Position numbers and translations under genes: made by a program
Notes under the pieces: model-generated
The model's database searches: none
The model's input: only the letters and a program-made list of their open reading frames with translations
What the model was told of the DNA's origin: nothing
Assembly: GCA_021234155.1 (NCBI GenBank)
Contig: JAJEKV010000028.1
Location: 3,492,567-3,556,566, forward strand
Origin: Isoetes taiwanensis
Taxonomy: Eukaryota; Streptophyta; Lycopodiopsida; Isoetales; Isoetaceae
Reading direction: 5' to 3'
DNA length: 64,000 nucleotides
Shown: positions 55,350-64,000 of the stretch, one piece after another
Numbering within the stretch: the stretch's first letter is position 1
Layout: every line of letters begins with the position of its first letter

Positions 55350-57427
55350 GTAAGAACTGCAGCAATCAATGCAGATGCTCTGCTAGTTGTTGCAGACATA
55401 TGCCAAGTTCCTGAGCAGGTACCACAGCTTGTAACCTTTGCACAGATTACATTGATCATTTACAAAACTTAACATTTGGCTATCCCAGGTGATGAGTATA
55501 TTAGACAAAGACAAGCCTATGGATAGCCCAAAACGCCCAACAATACTAGTATTGAACAAGAAAGATCTACTCAAGCCTGGAGAAATTGCAAAGAAGACTG
55601 AGGTTCACTTAAGTGTTATGTGTTTGTTTGTGAAAATTAAGAGGTTTTTCAATATGTTATACTACAGTTTTTGCTTGTTTCTAATGCAAGGTATTTGCAT
55701 TCTAGTGGTATGAGAAGTACGCTGGTGTGGATAAAGTAATACCTATCAGTGCAAAATTTGGACACAACGTGGATGATGTTAAAACGTGGCTGGTGACAAA
55801 ACTTCCATTTGGACCTGCTTATTATCCACGGGTAGGGAAAAAGTTACTTGTTAGAATGTTATTTTGATATCATTAATTCTGATCAAGTTTTAAATCTGCA
55901 TTTACCAACATTGCAGATTTTAGCTTTGCTTGGTGTCATGCACACGGATATATCATCTTTTTCACATCGCAGGCTCGAAGTTATATAGCATATTTCTATT
56001 ATGCCTGTTTTAAGTATTCACTATCATGCCTGCTTCCTATTCGCATGGTGCACAAGTCATACATGTCATTAGCTTCTCTTTTTCCTTTTGCATACGGTGC
56101 ACAATTTCTGGTCAAAATAGCAGCAGTGATGAAGTTTGAATATGTGGCAGGATATTGTTAGCGAACATCCAGAACGATTTTTTGTTGCTGAGATATTGAG
56201 AGAAAAAATATTTCAATTATATCATCAAGAAATTCCATACTCTTGTCAGGTATGCCAGTTTTGTCTCTATGGGACTGTTTGCTTCATTTTAATGTCTCAA
56301 GCTTGGCAAAGTTTACGAACTTTTGAATGGCATTGCAGGTGAATGTTATCAAATTCATTGAAAGAAAACCAACAATGAAGAGTTTTGTACAGTTCGAAAT
56401 ATTGGTTGAAAAAGAGACGCAGAAGGCAATTATCCTTGGAAAGGTTTGCATTTTGATAATAGAGTAAACTTCACTGTGAAATGTAAAGAACAGAAAAACA
56501 GGGTTCCATTATGAAGCCATCATTTCCATCTCATTTTCTGACATGCTACCAAAGCTGGGAAGTGCAAGGACAATTGAGAGAGACGGCAGAAGGAAGGTTG
56601 AGCTGATGTCATGTTGATTTAAAGAGCAGAAGCTGGGTATCTCAAGAGGGAGAGATATGTTTCTTGAGTGGAAATTTCAGACATGGAATTTCTGTTTTGC
56701 ACTTAATAAACAATTTGCACAAGTTATGGTGGCCCGTATTTGGAAAACAGATAAGGAAATTTTCTTGGCAAGGAGACAGGTCAAGAGGTCTAGTAGTTTT
56801 CTAGTTATTTGAAAGGGCATGACATTATGGTGTCTATGCCTGCTTGGATGGTAGAGGCAACTAAACCATAACAAAAAAATCAATTGTTGAAGATTCAAAC
56901 ATTGGTGCGAAATAAGGAACTTAGAGCTTAGAATTGCCTTCCTTTTCGATCAAAGGATCTGTCCTGGACAGATTAGACCTATGATGCAATGAAGCTAGAG
57001 CTGGATCATACCTTGCATCTATATCAGATTAGTTGGGGTAGTGACCTAGGCTTTTCTGAAGACACATGAACTTGGCTTCCAATTGATTGGTACCTCTAAT
57101 ATGAGATAATATTACAAGTCTGCAAAAGATTTCAAAGTTCTCTTTCTTATAACAAAACAATTGCTCCTACAAATGTTGATAGATTTATGCTGGGCTGTAG
57201 GATGGACGCGCATTGAAGACGTTAGCAACTGCAGCTCGCCTAGATATTGAAGATTTTATAGGAAAAGAAGCCTATCTGGAGGTACAGTGTTGTGTACCAT
57301 TGTATAAGAGACTTTCTATAAATATTCCATTTCTTATATGCAGATACATGTGGGAGTTAAAGAAAATTAGGCAAAAGATGAGAAACTATTAGATGATTTT
57401 GGCTATGGCGGAAAGATCAAATTGTGA
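55350..57427 (+). pseudogene. 5'-truncated second copy of the ERA GTPase gene
   Basis: It begins inside exon 3 and lacks the transit peptide, G1, G2 and G3, so it cannot bind GTP. Exons: about 55,350-55,418, 55,489-55,602, 55,706-55,831, 56,151-56,249, 56,339-56,443, 57,201-57,281 and 57,344-57,427. Exon 8 (GGACGCGCATTGAAG) is in frame and preserves the KH loop as GKDGRALK. In exon 9 the text GAAAATTAGGCAAAAG gives a premature stop, where the first copy reads GAAAATTGGCGCAAAG. The two copies therefore break at different, single sites. Confidence 0.88.
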
Positions 57428-59320
57428 TGTTTATGGTAAAGAAACTGAAAACAAGTTCTATGATGCTTGGAGGGTCACAGCTTGGTTATTCATGCAGCAA
57501 CATGATTCCTTAGAAATACATGCAGCTCTCCAACATTGTATGCAAGCTCTCTGTAAACCATTTTAGTTTATTATAAATTGGATCTGAAAATGTGGGTTCA
57601 ATTTCAAGTTTTGCAGCACACGAACAACACCAGATTGCTCTCCAGATGGCTCATTGAGTTTCACCTCAGAGAGGAGATATGAGTAAATTAGAAAAAGATA
57701 ATTTGTTTTCTCATACTCATCAATGATTATTATGGTAAAAGAACTATTTGTCATACCGCATGACCCTGTAAAAGATGCATGGATGTCAATAAAGCAAGCA
57801 TATGTACTCTACTGAATTACTGCCCGTAGGCAGATGGAGGGGTTGTGCATCTATCAAAATGGTTGATTGAGCCTTTACATCCATAATCACCCACATATAC
57901 AACTTATATTATGCTGGTATAGTAGTTATATAAGCATGCAATGTAATATTTACATTGTGGGCACCAGGCAGAATATCGTGCACTGCATCCATCCTTCATC
58001 CTTTTTCAATTTGAATTCCTTGTGATAAGATGTTAAATATTCTTAAGATTTGCTGACACTTTTGGATCTAATGGCATTACGTTAAATCCTGTCTTCTCTG
58101 TCCTTGCATGAGAATGCTTATAATTTTCTGTCCACTCTACCCTTTCCAATCCCTTGCAAGTGATGGGCATTCAAGATCTATCTGCAATGCTTATCTCGCT
58201 GGATTCTCGTTATATCTGGATGATCTTGTGGGAAGCAATGGACATATGAATCATGATAAACCAAGGATTCAAGAAATCTAGACATGAAGACAGTGCATAA
58301 TCAATATTCAAGATTTTTTAAATAGATGTATTAGGATTCATACTACTGAGCCAGAGCTTTCTAGGGCTTTCATCAATGAGGTTCTGAAAACACAATTCAC
58401 ATTTGGAGATTAAGCTGCAGCAGACCTATGACTTCCCACTTATCTCACATTGAATGGTATTTAGGGGGACTACTCTTCTCCTTGCATATGCAGTCAAACG
58501 GAAAACATGCCAGTCTGTTAAAACCCTAGAGAAGGCATGTCCACTCTTATTAATTTAAATAGAGGAGGGTCTGGCAAATTGATTAGCTCATCAATTAAAG
58601 AAGGCCACTATATTCCAAGGAACATACCGTACTCTATCTCCTGGATCTTTTTCTCGCCTTTGCATGTATTCAAATTACTTGATTGGCATTTCTCAACTTG
58701 AGGTATGGAGTTTCCTCAAAGGACAGTTAAACGTTTGAGCATGCCCTATTGAAAATGCTGCGTAGTTGAAAATCTTATACTGAAAGCATTGCATAGTGAT
58801 CTAAAAATGCTCCTCAAAGTGAAGAAATTCGAATCACGGAGCCTCTATAAAATAAAATGACAGCCTTTGAGAAACATTTCCTGTAGACGACAGCCTTTGA
58901 GAAACATTTCTCTGACCTCCTCTGCGATCTCATTTGTCCTTAACTGAGTTCCGAAATGATATTGCCCTTGCACAATCTAGCAACGACTCCAATAAAATGA
59001 TATCTGGAAGTTCTACCTTGCAAATACTTTTACGGATTGGACTAAAAGCTACTAAGGAAAAAAGACGATTGCTCACACAAGATAGTGGAATTCTTTATTA
59101 ATAAAGAGAGAGTGGGTACAACAAGATTTAGGGAGAAGTTCAACTGCCCAACCACGAAACTAGCACTCTTGATCACAAGCACTTTTGATCACAGAAATAT
59201 CCCGCTCGCAGGACTCCACCGCTAATTCCTCTCCTGAACTAAGATGCAATCAGGGATAGACTAAATCTAAATTCCTAACTTATAAAGTTAAAAAATATGT
59301 ATCTTTTTGAAAAAAACGTA
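57428..59320. other. copy 2 of the ERA downstream region, no gene
   Basis: Near-identical to 41,669-43,560. Differences are a handful of single-base indels, several next to CG or GC. Confidence 0.7.
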
Positions 59321-59590
59321 TTTTGCGTATTTTTTAGTCGCTGGCCGGAAAACAAATTTTCGCGTCTGTGAACCTTCTAAACTGCGTCTGTGAAAAAGGT
59401 TTCGTCGTAAAACAAGAAAAAACAGCATCTTCTGGAAAAAGAAAAGAAAAGAAAAAAAATGCTTTTGTTTTGCGTCTGTGAAAAAAGCTTTTGCAGTCTG
59501 TGGTTTAGAAGGTTTCAAATCTGCCCAAATTCAAATTCAAATTTGTCATAAAAAAAATTACATCACCGGGTTTTCATTGTACGAGTTTAC
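59320..59590. repeat. copy 2 of the inverted-repeat element, palindromes altered
   Basis: Corresponds to 43,560-43,830. Units that read GCGTACGCG in the first copy read GCGTCTGTG or are lost here, while the intervening text (AACCTTCTAAACT, GGTTTAGAAGGTTTC) is kept. Confidence 0.75.
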
Positions 59591-59719
59591 AATGAAAACA
59601 TGGCCTAGAGACGGCCTGCTTAGTGCATGGTGGCTCATTTGACTGGAGTGTAATCTGCAACATGCTTGAAGAAGTAGCCACAGAGACATTCAATGGGAAG
59701 TAGAGAGAGATGTATTTTT

Positions 59720-62700
59720 TATAGAGGGTTTTCAATGAGATTGCATTGACTAGAAGATAAAGCTTTAAAGAGCAACTATGTAGAATATATCGAAAGAGTA
59801 GGTGGTATATCACGATAATGATTATAATGATATAATACTTTGCATTTTGTTATGAACTTTCTTGGGGGCCATAACAATGGAGGATTGGTAGACCTGAGAG
59901 GATGAGATGATAGCCAGAATGAGCAAGGATGGCCCTACCATTCTTGGAGAGGAACTTAGAATTAAAGGGAGTCAACTTTCTGTAAAATTTATCAATTAAA
60001 TCATCCCGAGATCACTAGCATTGACTCTAATAGCATAAGGAATACCAAAATTTTTGTGTTATTCTTGTTGGGGAGAGGTACATACACCCGAGAGAAAGAG
60101 TTTGCTGCTCTCCCTCTACGATTTCACTGAGATAAGCTTGGTCTTATTAGAGTTGATCTTGCATCCCCAAAGTTATCCGAATAGCGAGTGTTTTGAATGG
60201 ACCGCTCCTCCAAGTGCACAAAAAAAAAAAGTATCATCACAAAAAATGCACATTCAAAATCTCTCGTTTCCCTTTGATTAGAGGGAAGCTTGAGACCTCG
60301 ATTAGTTGAAGGTTCTTAGCTCTCTGGAAGTTCTTTTGTTAAGTCCTTCCATAACAATAAGAGACAAGAAAGGAGCCGGGGGCATCCCCGCTGACCCCCC
60401 TTTTAATATCAAAGAAAGGGCTATATTCTCCATTGATGAGGATAGATCGAGAATTCTTTAAAACAGCTTGGAAGATAGAAATAACTTGTTCAGAGAACCC
60501 CAACTTCTTATAGCACCAGCTCAGAAATTCCCAGCTAATAGTGTTGAAGGTCTTAGTAATATCCAGTTTCAGCAAATCAATTGGTGGTTTGGAGTCCTTA
60601 GCCCAGGTGATACCTAGAGAGGCAACAACCACATTATCGAGGATGTATCTGCCTTTAAGATATGCACTCTGGGTATTGCTGATGACCACCTCTAAGACCG
60701 GTTTGAGCCTAACAGCTAAGGTACATGTAATTAACTTGTAAACCACATTAGTAAGAGAGATGGTCTGCAATCCGAAAAAAAGATAGGAAGATCAATCTTG
60801 AGAATGAGAGTAATCAAACTAGTATTGATCCTACTATCCATGCATTTGAGGGTGAGGAACTCATTAGCCAGGGAGACAATGTCATTGCCTAGAATCCCCC
60901 AAGCCTTCTTGAAGAACTCAGCAGGAAGGCCATCAGGGCCTAGGGTTTTTCCATTCTCCATCTCATTAAGAACTTTAAACATTTCAGCATTGGAGAAAGG
61001 TCTAGAGAGAGTCTCATTCATTTCATTGGTGACCCTATACTAGATATGAATGAAATCCTCAACTTCTGCAGAGCTAATGTTTTGTTCAGTCCCCATGATC
61101 CTGGTGAAATGCTCTTTGGGTGCAGTTTTCATCTGGATATCATTCTCAATGTTATTTCCTTCCCATAAAGTGCTATGGATATGGTTCCTCTTGACCCTGC
61201 CTTTAGCCTTGATAAAAAAATATTTGGAATTGTAACGTTCTAACCGACATGCCCTTAGCTGGCAAAAGTCGCTTCCACCCATTTATGCCAGTGTCTCGAA
61301 AATGCGACACCCAGATTTACTCGAGCAGTCTCCCATGGATCCGTTACAATCTCTCTCACTAGAACTACGCTCGTCCTCGAGCATCACAATACACCATTCC
61401 AAGACCACATCATGACCTACCGTCCAATGGTTTTACGCGTCATACTTGTCTCCATGGAGATTCGAACTCAAGCTCTGCTCTGATACCAAATGTAACGTTT
61501 CTAACTGACATGCCCTTAGCCAACTGGGCAAAACCGCCTAGACGTTTATGAGTAGTCGCTTCTACCCATTTATACCGGTGTCCCGGGAATGCAATACCCA
61601 GATCTACTCGACGATCTCCCATGGATCCGTTACAGGAATTGCTCCTTTCATCTTCTTTGAGCTCTTTCACTTTTGCCTTGACTTTCCAACCCCTAGCAAT
61701 TCTAACTTCTTCTCTCTCAATCTGCAGCTTGATTTCTTCCTTTTGCTGATCATGGGCTATATCAAGCTGAACTCTTAAATCTTGGAGACGAGCTATTTCT
61801 TGCTTGTGAATCTCTTTGACTTAAAATTTGAGCCAATTCTTTATCCTCTTGGAGACTCTAACCCACCAGTCCATCCAATCTGTCTGGCCTCTAGGCTTGA
61901 CTTCTTGGTAAATGATCTGCTCAAGATTAGTCATAAAATCACTCTGATCAAGAAGGTAAATAAGAATTCCTCTTTATCTGAACATTATTACCACTGATGC
62001 TAATAAGCTGAGAAAAATGATTCGAGATGGTGTAGTTAGTGAGATTAGTGATTCTAGAGCTATTATTCCAAAGAGACTCACTAAGATAGAATCTATCATG
62101 GAAACAACACATAGGTTGATCTCTGTGGTCATTCAAGCTGTAAGAATTAAGCACCACCCTAGCTAAAGAAAGATTATGGGATGATAAGAGGTTGCTCCAA
62201 TTTAGAAATTCGTCACCATTCAAAGCCCTGAAATTAACATTTTTCATATAGCTGTATATGACCATATTAAAGTCTCCAGCAATGATACAATCATCATAAG
62301 GAATGTTATTCAAACTACTGTTAACAATATTCCAGAAGGTTGATGATAAGCATACACATTGATAAGCATACACATTGATAAGAGGGTTGATGATAAGCAT
62401 ACATATTGATAAGAGCAAGCCTGAAGTTACCAATATTCCCATGAATAATCTGCCATCTTCTACTGTTATCATGAACCATCTGAATGTCGTCTAGATTAAT
62501 CTGTTATGCCAAGCTATGGTGATGCCTGCAGAAGTGTTGTTAGCTTTGAGAGACCAATGCTGGAAGCTGGCAGACAGAACCTCCCTGCTAATGTTATGAA
62601 TATTCTCATCATGAATTTTATGCTCTTGGAAGAAGATAAAGTCAAGATTCATAGAGTTAAGACAAACCTTCAATCTACCTCTTTTGTGATTTGATTTGAT

Positions 62701-62851
62701 CCCTTGAATATTCCAAATAATGCCTTTAAGATCTATATCCATTGGATGGAGGTTGGATCTTTCTTGGAGATCTTCTAGAAGGTCCAAAAGATTGTTTCTC
62801 ACAAGTTTCTTTCCTTTTTTCTTCTTGTTGTTGACCACATACCATTCCAAT
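59720..62851 (-). mobile_element. LINE 1, second copy (3' part)
   Basis: Same content as 43,975-47,090: endonuclease (62,871-62,491), a longer open middle (62,472-61,948, with IAGDFNMVIYSYMK and LNGDEFLNWSNLLSSHNL) and reverse transcriptase (61,021-60,339, KLDITKTFNTISWEFL). The middle frame, broken in the first copy, is open here. The GCP box reads RGVSGDAPGS after a deletion in the QGCPLAP text, and the FADD region is lost to frame breaks. It contains the TRIM copy and ends at the LINE 2 junction. Confidence 0.85.
61231..61634 (-). mobile_element. TRIM, second copy
   Basis: Same structure and same GGAAT flanks as 45,473-45,877. Its primer-binding site is canonical (plus strand GCTCTGATACCA at about 61,480), one base shorter than in the first copy. 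Confidence 0.88.
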
Positions 62852-64000
62852 GAGAATAAGCTCTTTAGCAAGAGACTAAGGGTTACAGGCGCTCATGATG
62901 GCGCTTAGGGTTTCAGCCCTGCTCTTTTGCTTATAACTTCGGGGATTTGATTAATGGGTTTGGTGTTCTTGGGCTCGTTGGAAAGTTTATCGAATGAGCT
63001 TTCCGTAGGTGTATTATTTGTATGATGTTTCCTCTGTTTTGGTCGAAGAAATCCGCCTGACAGTCCCGGCCCTCTTTTGGCGGTGCTAGGGTTAGGCTGC
63101 AGTCTTCTTTTGGCCATAACTTCTGCATCTGGTGGCAGTTTTGGGCGTCTTTGGGCTTTTGGAAAGCCCTTTGAGAACTCCATCTAGAGGTGCCTAACCT
63201 TTTCAGAGATTGGCCTGTTGGGAAAGACGGTTCATCTCTGAAACTTCGGCCCCCCTCTCTTGGTGGAGATGACAAGATCCAGTCGCAGCTTGCCAAAACG
63301 TGCTTCTGGTGCTTCTACCATAGTTCATGGTGGAATTGAAAGAATATGCTCTAGATTCTCCCCAGAATAAGTTATGCGTGATGCACATAAAATAGCTTCG
63401 TGAGGGGTGCTCTTTTGGCTCACGAGTTTAGCTTCTTCGGTGCACCTCAATCCTTTAATGTTGCCCAATATGTCTTCTAATGGCATGAGTGTGGCGCCTC
63501 AATTGAGGCAGGGCTCCATCTCTTTCCTCTTCTGGTTACTTGCTCCGGTTCTATTCCGGTGTAGTTGCGCCTTCTGGTTAAAAGCGTTCTTGCCCATCGT
63601 CTAGTGAGGCCGGAAGCCGTGTTGAATATGTATCATTGGGAAACTCTTACGAGTGTGGCACCTCCAACACCGTTGGAGGTTCCTCGAGAATCGGTGGTGT
63701 GCTACGGCCAATTAAGCGCCTCCAACACTTTCGTTGGAGGTTAAGGGGTTCGAGCAAGACCCTCTTTGTGCCGAAGTTGTTCTTTGGGCTACTAGCTCCT
63801 CCAACATAGGTTGGGCGCCCCTCATGTCGGTTCGGACCCCATGTCTTTGAGAGCACGGCCTGGGGTTGGAAGTTCCTTGGGGCCGGACTACTCACGGAGG
63901 TAGTGATGGTGGTGCAACCTCCACAAACCGGTGTCGTCCAACACCGTTGGAGGTTCCTCGAGGCGCAGGAGGAGTTTACCCCTCTTCCCCCACCGGTAGC
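62852..64000 (+). mobile_element. LINE 2, second copy (5' part, cut by window end)
   Basis: Follows 47,091-48,230. The ORF1 frame that is open for 161 codons from 47,563 in the first copy is broken here by many small changes, most at CAG or CTG triplets. The CTCCAACAC..GTTGGAG repeat units are present but shortened (CTCCAACACCGTTGGAGG at 63,662 and 63,938). Confidence 0.85.

Larger units (their letters stand above)
55350..64000. repeat. segmental duplication copy 2 (of 39,588 to about 48,230)
   Basis: From GTAAGAACTGCAGCAATC onward the sequence follows 39,588 onward at an offset of 15,762, shrinking by a few bases with small indels, up to the window end. It contains the ERA exons 3 (part) to 9, the inverted-repeat element, LINE 1, the TRIM and the start of LINE 2. 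The ERA part is nearly identical. Differences rise sharply over the inverted-repeat element, LINE 1 3' end and LINE 2. Confidence 0.93.

Overview
This is nuclear DNA of a land plant. It holds one clearly recognisable host gene, a chloroplast-type ERA GTPase with nine exons and a C-terminal KH domain (38.8-41.7 kb, +), and a decayed PPR gene (10.1-11.0 kb, -). Almost everything else is mobile or repeat-derived: several non-LTR retrotransposons (LINEs), a Ty3/gypsy element, a TRIM, CACTA-like ends and DNA transposons with terminal inverted repeats. A seed-free vascular plant (fern or lycophyte) is my best guess from the style of the PPR relic and the DUF7869-type transposase, but the sequence alone does not prove it. 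I saw no rRNA, no confident tRNA and no CRISPR.

Layout. 0-5.6 kb: no recognised gene, AT-rich repeats. 5,661-9,518: element B, a 3.86-kb non-coding TIR transposon with twelve dispersed CTATGCGCGCATAG-type palindromes. 9.5-18 kb: PPR relic, a truncated LINE with a pentanucleotide tail, a third related TIR end, a minisatellite and an AACCA-rich field. 18.0-20.9 kb: decayed Ty3/gypsy pol (-). 22.9-27.06 kb: an internally deleted LINE and a LINE 3' fragment. 27.06-37.9 kb: a tandemly duplicated segment with an unknown ORF; one copy is split by element A. 27,706-36,608: element A. 38.8-41.7 kb: ERA. 43.5-53.65 kb: LINE 1 (-), itself split by a TRIM and by LINE 2 (+). 55,350-64,000: a second copy of 39,588 to about 48,230, including an ERA copy without its 5' exons.

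The most interesting object is element A. It is an 8.9-kb DNA transposon with 30-bp TIRs (AACAAGG...), a 4-bp AATT target duplication, and the unoccupied target preserved at 37,427-37,430. On + it carries a DUF7869-type transposase. On - it carries a multi-exon gene with a ParB/sulfiredoxin-like domain and a beta-class N4/N6 DNA methyltransferase domain. About 41 copies of the perfect or near-perfect palindrome CGGTATAAATTTATACCG sit in the divergent promoter region and in the introns of that gene, spaced about every 28-31 bp. Element B has clearly related TIRs and a 4-bp target duplication but a different palindrome. I infer a transposon family in which each lineage carries its own palindrome, plausibly the recognition site of the element's methylase/ParB-like protein or its transposase. 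Both coding units in element A contain frame breaks, so this copy is decayed, the assembly has indel errors, or both. The two ERA copies break in different places, each intact where the other fails, which shows that base-level errors (or reciprocal mutations) exist in this window.
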